The notes: a model not told the origin generated them from the sequence alone. A stretch of DNA of 25,767 nt from Hydnum rufescens UP504 (GCA_014904985.1 MU129306.1:1-25767); one strand, 5' to 3'. Shown: positions 1 to 9,051, counted from the stretch's first letter. Numbers and translations are program-made.

Positions 1-56
1 CAGAGGGTCTAGATATCCTGTAGTACCCCCTGAAAATGTTGGCTTCCCTCATACCT

Positions 57-216
57 CAGGTTTCAGGTTTAAACCAGGTTTAAACCAGAACCTGACCTGA
101 ATGAGACCAAACCTCAGGTCAGGTTCAGGTTTTGCCCTCATGGGTGATTTTGGAACCTGGTCAGGTTTAGGTTTTGCCCAAATTGGGCAAAACCTGACCA
201 AAACCTGACCATGGCA
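57..216. repeat. AACCTG/CAGGTT motif cluster
   Basis: More than a dozen close copies of AACCTG or its complement CAGGTT are packed here on both strands, several fused into the palindrome AGGTTTAAACCT. The same cluster is at 3741-3900 in copy 2, and a related cluster with different spacing is at 3282-3412. It may be a foldback or protein-binding repeat at the edge of the element. No coding signal. Confidence 0.7.
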
Positions 217-254
217 ACCATACACCTGCTGCAGTGGGTGGGTGGTACAATATA

Positions 255-352
255 GTAAGTCCTTTGCCATGTAATAACACAAAAAGAGTGGCACCATAGT
301 GCTGCTCTTTTGTGCTCTTGTTAATCTAACTAACATATATTATTTATTCCAG
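255..352 (+). repeat. Intron-shaped hairpin module A
   Basis: Begins with GTAAGT, ends with TTCCAG and carries CTAACTAAC shortly before the end, so it has the three landmarks of a fungal intron (98 bp). An internal hairpin pairs CACAAAAAGAG with CTCTTTTGTG. It is preceded by a GC-rich imperfect palindrome. Flanking sequence is not open in a consistent frame, so splicing in a real gene is not shown. Copy at 3939-4036. Confidence 0.6.
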
Positions 353-488
353 ATGATGACTATATCCAACCATACTGCCCAAATCCCCAAACAAATGGCC
401 CATGAACCCCACTTGCTGGACACCCCATGACAAAGAGAAACACAGTACCACATACCCACCAAATTTGGTGGGTGCATGGTATGGTGAG

Positions 489-597
489 GTAAGTCATTTT
501 TTATTATAATGTATACCACAGCACAAAAGAAGCAGCAAGAGCTGCTCCTTTTGTGCTGCTTTTAAGTGTTAAACTAACTTGATATTATTAATTCCAG
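489..597 (+). repeat. Intron-shaped hairpin module B
   Basis: 109-bp unit: GTAAGT at the start, AAACTAAC branch-like motif, ATTCCAG at the end, and an internal hairpin with arms GCAGC/GCTGC and adjoining AAAAG/CTTTT tracts. It is preceded by a palindrome around an AAATTT centre. Close in sequence to C and D. Copy at 4173-4281. Confidence 0.65.
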
Positions 598-762
598 ATT
601 TTGACATCCAATGCACCCTGATATGCCTGAACCCCACAAGAACTGCAGCCCAAATGAAATACCAGCCAGACACCCAAATGAAACACCCCCAAACACCCAC
701 ACAAACACCAAGGAACAAAAAGGTACCACATGCCCACTGCAGTGGGTGTGTGGTACCATGAA

Positions 763-871
763 GTAAGTTATTTTTCATTATAATGTATACCACAGTGCAA
801 AAGGAGCAGCAAGAGCAGCTCCTTTTGTGCTGCTTTTAAGTTTTAAACTAACTTGATATTATTAATTCCAG
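763..871 (+). repeat. Intron-shaped hairpin module C
   Basis: 109-bp unit with GTAAGT, hairpin arms AAAAGGAGC/GCTCCTTTT, AAACTAAC and ATTCCAG. An imperfect 36-bp palindrome (722-757, GGTACC at both ends) stands immediately upstream. Copy at 4447-4555. Confidence 0.68.
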
Positions 872-971
872 ATTGTGACATCCAATGCACCCCAATACAC
901 CCAAACCCCACAAGAACTGCAGCCCAAATGAAATGCCCCCAAACACCCACACCAACACCAAGGAACAAAAA

Positions 972-1007
972 GGTACCATGCACCCACTGCAGTGGGTGCA
1001 TGGTACC
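972..1007. repeat. Perfect 36-bp palindrome
   Basis: The sequence from GGTACCATG to CATGGTACC is its own reverse complement, centred on CTGCAG. Related but imperfect palindromes occupy the same place before modules A, B, C, E and F, so it is a structural part of the repeat unit. Identical copy at 4656-4691. Confidence 0.9.
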
Positions 1008-1012
1008 ATGAA

Positions 1013-1121
1013 GTAAGTTATTTTTCATTATAATGTATACTGCAGTGCAAAAGGAGCAGCAAGAGCTGCTCCTTTTGTGCTGCTTTTAAATTTTACACTA
1101 ACATCTTGTTATTAATTCCAG
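1013..1121 (+). repeat. Intron-shaped hairpin module D
   Basis: 109-bp unit with GTAAGT, a perfect hairpin (AAAAGGAGCAGC with GCTGCTCCTTTT), CACTAAC and ATTCCAG. It follows a perfect 36-bp palindrome. Copy at 4697-4805. Confidence 0.68.
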
Positions 1122-2100
1122 ATTGTGATGTCCAACCCCCCAATACCTGGACCCTACAAGAAATGCAGCAAATGAAATACCAACCAAATGCCCAAACAAA
1201 ACACCAACAAAACACCTGCTGTAATATAGTGTATTATGTAATTAAGTTAGGACTCAAAAGTCATGTATATACAGCAGATTCCATGGAATCAAATAGTTAA
1301 CCTTTGCCCAGATCTTCATCACCTAGTGAGAAACCATGAATCTCTGCCTCAGTCTCTGCTTCTATCTAGTCATCTAGTTGGCCCCTAGTAGCCATCAATA
1401 CTAGTCCCTTCCCTGGCTTTGGAACTGTGCCTCTGGACCCTAGCTGGGAAAGCAGTGAGTAGGATAGTCCATTCCTCTCACTGACCCCCCACTCTCTCCT
1501 TAGTTAGTGACTGTGCCACTTGGCCAGTCACTACTTTATATCCTTTCACCATTCCTTCCACTCCCTTGCACTCTTTTCCCCTGGACTCAGAGCAAAGCCA
1601 GTCCTTAGCTCTGTGTCCAGCTCCTCTGTCCAAAGCTAGTGCTGAGGGCAGTGTGATTACTCTTTCTCCTCCTATTCTCCCTTATCCTACTCCCTCTGTT
1701 GACTTGCTTTGTCCAAGTATGACAACAAGTGCCCTCCTGAACCTGGGAGGCACTTTGTTACACCTGCATGAGATGAAAACAGGCATGAGTAGCCAAGTGA
1801 AGAGCTGCATGAGTACCCCACACAAAGCCCCTTCTAGATGTATATAGTAGTAAATAATAATAATAATACCTAATACCCCATGAGTGGCCCCCCCCCATAA
1901 ACTGAGAAACCAATAATAAAGAAAATAATAAAGATAATTATCCCCAATAAGCCCATACAGCCTGCTGACCCATTCAGGGACCTGGGCTTGCTGGAACTCA
2001 CCCAATACCCCCCAACCAATATAGTGTTATTTGATCCCACTCCATTTCCCCCCAGTGATTATATTTGCCAGTTCCCTTGCTGCAGTCTAAGGTGGGAGGC
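1122..2100. other. Unassigned part of the repeat with AT-rich tract
   Basis: No convincing gene. 1848-1868 is an (AAT)n-type microsatellite. 1951-2022 (CTGACCCATTCAGG ... ATACCCCCCAACCA) is recognisably related to 15936-16008, again behind an AT-rich tract. The 93-codon plus-strand frame at 1566-1847 is Ser/Pro/Leu-rich, has no recognisable motif and is probably chance. The same holds for 4806-5784. Confidence 0.5.
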
Positions 2101-2212
2101 AGGGGCCCCTAGGGGCCAGGTCTGAAATCACCCCAGCTGGCCCCAGGGGCCCCAGCATCAAAACCTCTAGTTAGACTATATAAATGCAAGGCTCATAATA
2201 TCTAACTAGACC
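2101..2212. repeat. GGGGCCCC zone plus 10-bp inverted repeat
   Basis: Several GGGGCCCC-type palindromes lie at 2104-2156. After them TCTAGTTAGA and TCTAACTAGA form a 10-bp inverted repeat around an AT-rich loop (2166-2211). The same combination, diverged and in opposite orientation, occurs at 23109-23260. Exact copy at 5785-5896. Confidence 0.65.
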
Positions 2213-2411
2213 TACATTTGTGGCTGACTGTGCTGACCTTGGTCTTCTTTATTGGAGATTTACCCTTACCAATAGTGCTGAGTTCCTCTTCAGTATCCAT
2301 CTGATCATCATCAGGCACAACTGCCTCAATAAAGGGATCTGAAGAAAAAGTCAAGCCCAAGGAAGACCCCTGGGTGTAGAGGTTTCTTCTTGATGGAGTG
2401 TGAGAAACCAA
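2202..2411 (-). CDS. Small ORF, acidic then basic, unrecognised
   Basis: A 69-codon open frame that I do not recognise. It runs from a Ser/Arg-rich start through an acidic stretch (VVPDDDQMDTEEEL) into a basic, nuclear-localisation-like stretch (KGKSPIKKTKV). That composition is less random than in other small frames here and could be the N-terminus of a lost transposon protein. No downstream continuation in frame. An identical copy is at 5886-6095. Confidence 0.25.
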   Translation of the reverse strand: MVSHTPSRRNLYTQGSSLGLTFSSDPFIEAVVPDDDQMDTEEELSTIGKGKSPIKKTKVSTVSHKCRSS

Positions 2412-2482
2412 AGGGAGGATTTGAGTTTGGAGCTCAAAACTTTGCCTTAATATGCCAAGGTAAAACAGGTACTTCCCTCCCT

Positions 2483-2789
2483 GACTATACTACGGGGGAG
2501 TGATCACTAAACTGGAGGTGGTTACAAGGGGGACAGGAACAGGAACAGGAACAGGAACTCAGCCAGGGGGTGAACCGGAAGCAATGGGAAATGAAAGGGA
2601 AATGAAAAGGAAATGAAACCAAGATAGGGTTGGACCGGAGTCAAACCGGAATCAAGCCGGAAGCAAAGTGGACTTGGGCGAGGGAAATAAGTGGAGAACC
2701 GGACTGGAGGTGGGCGGACGAGGACCGGAGTTGACTGGAGTTGACTGGAGTTGACCGGAGTAGACCAGAGTTGGGGGCGAACCCTGACA
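2483..2789 (-). mobile_element. Truncated LTR (U3 part) of the 7118 LTR family
   Basis: Matches the reverse complement of the left half of the LTR at 7118-7750. It ends at 2789 with CCCTGACA, holds the GGAACA hexamer repeat and the GGAGT(T/G)GAC-type repeats, and stops at the base where the full LTR would continue towards its TATA box. Read on the minus strand it begins TGTCAGGG. It keeps many CpGs while both flanks have none. The cut end coincides with the end of the duplicated block, so this is a rearrangement breakpoint. Confidence 0.88.
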
Positions 2790-3036
2790 CACATAGTGCC
2801 TTATTTAATTCTCACTTATTATCACTACTACTCACATTTTTTGGAGCCATATATTATATACAAGATTAATGATATCTTTATATGCCTATTATTTCCTCAT
2901 GGGACCCTTGTTCCACTGTTGCTTGGGCATCTGTTTAAACATTGGCAATTCCTGGCATTGCATCTTCCTCACACCTTCCACACTGGCTGAACAGCAGCAA
3001 ACACAACCACACACCCAGGTGTGTGGTCATTATAAG

Positions 3037-3138
3037 GTCAGTTGGAGCCCCCATAGATATAGCTATGCAAAAAGAGCAGTGCAAGCTGCTCTTTTTGCAC
3101 TGGTTTTATTCATAACTAACCAAATCTACCTATTCTAG
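3037..3138 (+). repeat. Intron-shaped hairpin module E (diverged)
   Basis: 102-bp unit starting GTCAGT, with perfect hairpin arms GCAAAAAGAGCAG/CTGCTCTTTTTGC, then ATAACTAAC and ending TTCTAG. It is preceded by an ACCACACACC/GGTGTGTGGT palindrome. Compared with module D, the arm bases changed on both sides (GGAGC/GCTCC against AGAGC/GCTCT), so pairing is kept while sequence drifts. Confidence 0.65.
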
Positions 3139-3281
3139 AATGGGCTACCTGAATGAATAGCACACAGAAACCAGGGATAAAAACACCCACACAGCAAGTG
3201 GTGGGAATGCTGGAACCAACATGCTGCTGCATGTCACAGTGCACAATGTGCAGTACCATACACCTGCTTATGGATGCTGCA

Positions 3282-3412
3282 GTTCAGGTTTAAACCTGTG
3301 GAACCTGAGTTTAAACCTGAACCTGACCCAGGTCAGGGGTCAGGTTCAGGTTTTTCCCTTGCCCTGAATCCAAAAACCATTCTGAAACCAGGTTTAAACC
3401 TAAACCTGAAAG
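3282..3412. repeat. Second AACCTG/CAGGTT motif cluster
   Basis: Roughly ten copies of CAGGTT or AACCTG, several joined as CAGGTTTAAACCTG. Motif-level relative of 57-216, but spacing and order differ, so it is not part of the 2482-bp duplication. Confidence 0.65.
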
Positions 3413-3938
3413 CTAGGGTGTAGGTTCCATTCCATGTAAATTGACCACTATTCTGGCACCAAATCTGGCAATTTACACTGTGACTATAGTTCTGGAGTCA
3501 GAAGTCACATGACTTGGCCATCAAATGAGGTAATTGGTGCAGGTCACAAGTCACATGACAGAATGTAGTGACTAAATACCATCTCCACAGATGTGTGAGC
3601 AGTAAATTGAAGTGAAAGGGGGCTGGGAAGGAGATGTGGATCTAAAGCAGGATGTAAAGGGAGTGGCAGAGGCAGAGACTTGAGCAGAGGGTCTAGATAT
3701 CCTGTAGTACCCCCTGAAAATGTTGGCTTCCCTCATACCTCAGGTTTCAGGTTTAAACCAGGTTTAAACCAGAACCTGACCTGAATGAGACCAAACCTCA
3801 GGTCAGGTTCAGGTTTTGCCCTCATGGGTGATTTTGGAACCTGGTCAGGTTTAGGTTTTGCCCAAATTGGGCAAAACCTGACCAAAACCTGACCATGGCA
3901 ACCATACACCTGCTGCAGTGGGTGGGTGGTACAATATA

Positions 3939-4805
3939 GTAAGTCCTTTGCCATGTAATAACACAAAAAGAGTGGCACCATAGTGCTGCTCTTTTGTGCT
4001 CTTGTTAATCTAACTAACATATATTATTTATTCCAGATGATGACTATATCCAACCATACTGCCCAAATCCCCAAACAAATGGCCCATGAACCCCACTTGC
4101 TGGACACCCCATGACAAAGAGAAACACAGTACCACATACCCACCAAATTTGGTGGGTGCATGGTATGGTGAGGTAAGTCATTTTTTATTATAATGTATAC
4201 CACAGCACAAAAGAAGCAGCAAGAGCTGCTCCTTTTGTGCTGCTTTTAAGTGTTAAACTAACTTGATATTATTAATTCCAGATTTTGACATCCAATGCAC
4301 CCTGATATGCCTGAACCCCACAAGAACTGCAGCCCAAATGAAATACCAGCCAGACACCCAAATGAAACACCCCCAAACACCCACACAAACACCAAGGAAC
4401 AAAAAGGTACCACATGCCCACTGCAGTGGGTGTGTGGTACCATGAAGTAAGTTATTTTTCATTATAATGTATACCACAGTGCAAAAGGAGCAGCAAGAGC
4501 AGCTCCTTTTGTGCTGCTTTTAAGTTTTAAACTAACTTGATATTATTAATTCCAGATTGTGACATCCAATGCACCCCAATACACCCAAACCCCACAAGAA
4601 CTGCAGCCCAAATGAAATGCCCCCAAACACCCACACCAACACCAAGGAACAAAAAGGTACCATGCACCCACTGCAGTGGGTGCATGGTACCATGAAGTAA
4701 GTTATTTTTCATTATAATGTATACTGCAGTGCAAAAGGAGCAGCAAGAGCTGCTCCTTTTGTGCTGCTTTTAAATTTTACACTAACATCTTGTTATTAAT
4801 TCCAG
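3939..4805 (+). repeat. Second copy of the A-D hairpin-module array
   Basis: Contains the four intron-shaped modules at 3939-4036, 4173-4281, 4447-4555 and 4697-4805, with the same splice-like ends, hairpins and preceding palindromes as 255-1121. Confidence 0.68.
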
Positions 4806-5885
4806 ATTGTGATGTCCAACCCCCCAATACCTGGACCCTACAAGAAATGCAGCAAATGAAATACCAACCAAATGCCCAAACAAAACACCAACAAAACACC
4901 TGCTGTAATATAGTGTATTATGTAATTAAGTTAGGACTCAAAAGTCATGTATATACAGCAGATTCCATGGAATCAAATAGTTAACCTTTGCCCAGATCTT
5001 CATCACCTAGTGAGAAACCATGAATCTCTGCCTCAGTCTCTGCTTCTATCTAGTCATCTAGTTGGCCCCTAGTAGCCATCAATACTAGTCCCTTCCCTGG
5101 CTTTGGAACTGTGCCTCTGGACCCTAGCTGGGAAAGCAGTGAGTAGGATAGTCCATTCCTCTCACTGACCCCCCACTCTCTCCTTAGTTAGTGACTGTGC
5201 CACTTGGCCAGTCACTACTTTATATCCTTTCACCATTCCTTCCACTCCCTTGCACTCTTTTCCCCTGGACTCAGAGCAAAGCCAGTCCTTAGCTCTGTGT
5301 CCAGCTCCTCTGTCCAAAGCTAGTGCTGAGGGCAGTGTGATTACTCTTTCTCCTCCTATTCTCCCTTATCCTACTCCCTCTGTTGACTTGCTTTGTCCAA
5401 GTATGACAACAAGTGCCCTCCTGAACCTGGGAGGCACTTTGTTACACCTGCATGAGATGAAAACAGGCATGAGTAGCCAAGTGAAGAGCTGCATGAGTAC
5501 CCCACACAAAGCCCCTTCTAGATGTATATAGTAGTAAATAATAATAATAATACCTAATACCCCATGAGTGGCCCCCCCCCATAAACTGAGAAACCAATAA
5601 TAAAGAAAATAATAAAGATAATTATCCCCAATAAGCCCATACAGCCTGCTGACCCATTCAGGGACCTGGGCTTGCTGGAACTCACCCAATACCCCCCAAC
5701 CAATATAGTGTTATTTGATCCCACTCCATTTCCCCCCAGTGATTATATTTGCCAGTTCCCTTGCTGCAGTCTAAGGTGGGAGGCAGGGGCCCCTAGGGGC
5801 CAGGTCTGAAATCACCCCAGCTGGCCCCAGGGGCCCCAGCATCAAAACCTCTAGTTAGACTATATAAATGCAAGGCTCATAATAT

Positions 5886-6095
5886 CTAACTAGACCTACA
5901 TTTGTGGCTGACTGTGCTGACCTTGGTCTTCTTTATTGGAGATTTACCCTTACCAATAGTGCTGAGTTCCTCTTCAGTATCCATCTGATCATCATCAGGC
6001 ACAACTGCCTCAATAAAGGGATCTGAAGAAAAAGTCAAGCCCAAGGAAGACCCCTGGGTGTAGAGGTTTCTTCTTGATGGAGTGTGAGAAACCAA
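5886..6095 (-). CDS. Small ORF, copy of 2202-2411
   Basis: Identical 69-codon frame in the second copy of the duplication, with the same acidic-then-basic composition. The function is unknown and it may not be expressed. Conservation between copies reflects the recent duplication and is not evidence of selection. Confidence 0.22.
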   Translation of the reverse strand: MVSHTPSRRNLYTQGSSLGLTFSSDPFIEAVVPDDDQMDTEEELSTIGKGKSPIKKTKVSTVSHKCRSS

Positions 6096-6166
6096 AGGGA
6101 GGATTTGAGTTTGGAGCTCAAAACTTTGCCTTAATATGCCAAGGTAAAACAGGTACTTCCCTCCCT

Positions 6167-7117
6167 ATTTAGCTAGGAATGCCTGTAGGCTTTTTAGAAC
6201 AGTACAAGTATAGATAGCTATCTGTACTGGCAATAAGAGTGTTTGAGACAGGCTGTCTCAGAATTAGTCAAATGGGTAGGGTTCAGAAGAGAGGATTATA
6301 CTGTCCTCAAGCAGTTGCTGGCTGGTAGATTAGAGGAGCTGCCAGTCCTCAAGATGGGTATGAGTCAGAAACTGAGGGGTTTGGCTATCCTCAGATTTTC
6401 AGGTAGGTGTCAGGTGTCTCAGAATTCAGTCTTTCTTGTGCCAGCTGGTTGTTAAGCTGAGTCCACAGAAATCTTACAAGGTCTAGGTGTTGACCAGGGA
6501 ATATCTTCACACATCTTCACAAAAGCTCTGTCTGGCTTGTAGTGGTAAGGGGGAAAGAATTATTATTCTTGGGGGTGTAATGTACAGGTTTTTATATGCT
6601 AGTCTAGAACTCCTGAGTGGCACATGGCATTGGTCTATTTTTAGATGGATTCCAGACCCAGCTGGCCTTTTCCTATTATGGAAAGCTCCAGTAAGCCCAG
6701 AGGGTCCTTGGTCTATTTAGGGAACTTGCTACAGAGTCTAGACAGCAGCATGTTTCAGGTGACACAATTCCCTTTAATCATTGACTTATAGGTTTTTAGT
6801 CATCCTGATTTCTGTCCCTTGTCTGTCTCCAAGCTAATTTGTGTATGTAGGTAGCCTAGCTGAGGACTTAAGGTCCAAATAACAAGAATTTGGCATTTTC
6901 TTACCCTAAATTTCCTACCCTTCTACACTGGGAGGATCCTATATTAGAACCAAGCATGGGTGTAGACAAATTGACCAGTCTTCAAAGGAGAACTCTCCAG
7001 TGATGCAGAGAGTAGGAGACTTTGAATTTCCAGTTGAGATGACCATTCAAAATGCACAGTGTCAGATCCAGGTACTCAAGGATAGTATGACACATTTCTG
7101 TACTTTTCATCAGATTC
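6167..7117. other. CpG-free unassigned sequence
   Basis: No CpG found and no recognisable gene. Open frames at 6243-6455, 6487-6720 and 7000-7117 lack motifs. The stretch 7000-7117 reads smoothly in one frame until the LTR interrupts it, so it could be the end of a lost coding exon, but I cannot assign it. Confidence 0.5.
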
Positions 7118-7385
7118 TGTCAGGGTTTGTCCCTCACTCCAGTCCACTCCGGTCCACTCCGGTCCACTCCGGATCACTCTGGTCCTTGTCCACCCACCTC
7201 CAGTCCAGTTCTCTGCTTAGTTCCTTCGCCCAAGTCCACTTTGCTTCTGGCTTGATTCCGGTTTGACTCCGATCCAACCCTATCTTGGTTTCATTTCCCT
7301 TTCATTTCCCATTGCTTCTGGTTTGCCCCCTGGCTGAGTTCCTGTTCCTGTTCCTGTTCCCGTCCCCCGTAGTATAGTCATCATG

Positions 7386-7391
7386 TATAAG
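7386..7391 (+). promoter_or_regulatory. LTR TATA box
   Basis: TATAAG lies 34 bp upstream of AGCTTTGGTCT (7420-7430). That is the spacing expected for a pol II start, and the predicted transcript would therefore begin with the sequence that pairs with the primer-binding site at 7753. Confidence 0.6.
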
Positions 7392-7419
7392 TAGTCTGAG
7401 AGCGAAGTCCAGAGACCCC

Positions 7420-7430
7420 AGCTTTGGTCT
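7420..7430 (+). promoter_or_regulatory. Predicted transcript 5' end / self-primer
   Basis: AGCTTTGGTCT is the exact reverse complement of AGACCAAAGCT at 7753-7763, just after the LTR. In Tf1/sushi-type chromoviruses, reverse transcription is primed by the first 11 nt of the element's own mRNA. Length (11 nt), distance to the TATA box and location of the partner all fit. The start site itself is inferred. Confidence 0.6.
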
Positions 7431-7752
7431 CTCAGGATTTCCACTGTTACTCCAGACTACAGGTCAGCCTTCATGTATTCCGTATTCATATTACATAATC
7501 TCAGGATTTCCGCTGTTACTCCGGACTACAGCTCTGAGTATCATCCAGCTGACTCCATGAGCTTAAGGACCACTGTGCTCATTTCCACCTAGTCCCTTCT
7601 GGGCTGCTGGGCTGCTCCTCCGACATCCCTAACCTCCTTATCTCATTCTTGCCTGGATTCTTGCGGACTTAGCTGGACTTACACCGGACTTAGCCAGAAT
7701 TATTTGTGTTTACATTTGTTTGGTGCCCTCGTCGCAGCGTGGCCCTGACAGA

Positions 7753-7763
7753 AGACCAAAGCT
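7753..7763 (+). promoter_or_regulatory. Self-priming primer-binding site
   Basis: AGACCAAAGCT starts two bases after the LTR end and pairs perfectly with 7420-7430. The TGG start usual for tRNA-primed binding sites is missing here, which favours Tf1-like self-priming. Confidence 0.6.
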
Positions 7764-7828
7764 CTCTCACGAGCCCACCATCTGGATTGCTTAGTATTGC
7801 CGATTTCCCTCCCACTCCTCATTCCAAA

Positions 7829-8926
7829 ATGTCCAATGGTGCTCCAGTAGCCATTACCGCTGACCACCTCCAACACCTCCTCACCCAACTCCAACAACAA
7901 AATGCAGCCCTCTGTGAGGAGCTGGACAACATGCAGAGCCAAGGGACGCATGTTGCTGGCTTTGTGTCAGCTGCAGTCCAGCAGACACTCCAGCAGCACC
8001 CTCCGCCTACCCAGTCTGCTCGCGAGGCCAAGGGAGCCGACCCCGAACCATTCTCTGGTGATCAGAAGAAAACGGAGAGTTTCCTATGCTCGTCCAGCTG
8101 AACATTGCCCTCCAACCTAGAGTCTATCTGACAGAGTTGCACAAAATCCTGTACACACTCTCCTGGATGAAGGACGGAACTGCCGGAGCATGGGCGGAAA
8201 GTCTCTCCACCTCCTTCCTAGATCCGGAAACCCACAATCCATACGAGACCTTTGAAGGGTTCCTGGTTGCCTTTGAAAGTGCTTTTGGAGAACCGGACTG
8301 GGAGTTCACTGCACGATCCCAACTCCGGAATCTGAAACAAGGGAAGATGTCCGCAGAGGAATACACTGCACACTTTGACACCTTGGCAGGACGAACCGGA
8401 TTTGGAGAGGAAGCATTGATTGATGCGTATCAGCGGGGCCTCAATGAAAGACTGTTGGAAAAAATGCACCTCAGTGATCTGCCAGAGACACTCGGAGGAT
8501 GGCAGGACACAGCATGGCATCTGGATAACCTATATCTCCAGTTCCGACAAGCCACATCCGGTACAACCCCATACACTCCGAGAAACCCCCCAACATCCAT
8601 GGAGAAACCCAGACAGCAGCACCTGTCACTCCTAGACCGACCACACTCCCTCCTGCACCGAACACCCTCCTCATCAACTTCATTCACTCCCATGGATGTA
8701 GACTCAACTCGGAAACAAGAGGCACGACGGTGTTATAACTGTCAAGAGTTGGGACACATCTCTTGTGACTGCCCCCATCCGCAGAAGCCACAACAATTCA
8801 TCCTGCGCCACGGAAGACATTGGAGCAATCATCCGCGAGGAGTTACGGAAACTATTCCCAGCTCTGAAGAATGCCTCAGAAGCTCAGGGATTGCCTCCAC
8901 AGGATTTTCCCAATGGTCAGCAGTGA
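7829..8926 (+). pseudogene. gag: Ty3/gypsy Gag with two frameshifts
   Basis: Structural Gag of the LTR element. The start is the ATG encoding MSNGAPVAI, 78 bases after the LTR. The N-terminal part has a Gln-rich, coiled-coil-like stretch. The retrotransposon Gag core follows (LVQLNIALQPRVY ... FEGFLVAFESAFGEP ... YQRGLNERLL), then a CCHC zinc knuckle CYNCQELGHISCDC (C-X2-C-X4-H-X4-C) near 8734-8775. The frame shifts near 8083 (ESFL to LVQLN) and returns near 8800, where the tail (EDIGAIIREELRKLFPAL) ends in TGA at 8924-8926. The two shifts cancel out. No protease, RT or integrase follows on this strand, so the element is gag-only here. Family assignment is firm; inactivity is inferred from the frameshifts. 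Confidence 0.88.
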
Positions 8927-9051
8927 AGGATGCATCCTGCCTGACCAACAGATTCTCCCCTCTCGAAAACTGTACATACGGAGTTGGAAATGACATGTTC
9001 TTCTCCGACGATGAGAGTGACGAATCTGAAAGTGTATCAACTGAGGTTGAC
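8927..9051 (+). other. Stub after gag, cut off by the inverted LTR
   Basis: 125 bp after the gag stop, with an acidic open stretch (FFSDDESDESESVS). It ends exactly where the inverted LTR starts. It could be the spacer or start of the missing protease/pol. Confidence 0.4.

Larger units (their letters stand above)
1..2482. repeat. Direct duplication, copy 1 (2482 bp)
   Basis: This block recurs at an offset of 3684 bp (3685-6166) and I see no difference between the copies, including the nine-C run and the AAT microsatellite. It holds an AACCTG/CAGGTT cluster, four intron-shaped hairpin modules, an AT-rich stretch and a GGGGCCCC hairpin zone. The right edge at 2482 abuts a truncated LTR; copy 2 instead runs into unrelated sequence. 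I infer a 3684-bp tandem unit (2483-6166) whose first copy begins left of the window. An assembly artefact is possible. Confidence 0.93.
2790..3684. other. CpG-free spacer with module E, no gene
   Basis: Non-coding. Contains intron-shaped module E (3037-3138), a second AACCTG/CAGGTT cluster (3282-3412) and no CpG. Short open frames at 2751-3138 cross module E and show no domain signal. Confidence 0.55.
3685..6166. repeat. Direct duplication, copy 2 (2482 bp)
   Basis: Second copy of 1-2482 with the same internal order and no visible divergence, which implies a very recent event, gene conversion or an assembly duplicate. The sequence after 6166 (starting ATTTAGC) is probably the ancestral flank, because the corresponding junction in copy 1 is broken by an LTR fragment. 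Confidence 0.93.
7118..7750 (+). mobile_element. Ty3/gypsy LTR, plus orientation
   Basis: Begins TGTCAGGG and ends CCCTGACA (TG...CA with 8-bp inverted ends), 633 bp. U3 has about 10-bp repeats of the TCCACTCCGG type and a GTTCCT hexamer run. TATAAG lies at 7386-7391. A repeat beginning TCTCAGGATTTCC occurs twice (about 7430-7465 and 7498-7532). It is followed at once by a self-priming site and gag, so it acts as a 5' LTR. Its reverse-complement partner is 9052-9751. No matching target-site duplication was found. Confidence 0.9.

Noticed and set aside
255..1121. CRISPR-like array
   Set aside because: Units are ~250 bp apart with related, not unique, spacers; there are no cas genes and the context is eukaryotic.
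353..1300. A protein-coding gene using modules A-D as introns
   Set aside because: Joining at the GT/AG positions leaves stops in all frames of the short intervening segments (for example TGA just before the GTAAGT), so the modules are described as intron-shaped, not as proven introns.
7700..8693. Several minus-strand frames opposite gag
   Set aside because: They are shadows of the gag coding sequence with no domain signal.
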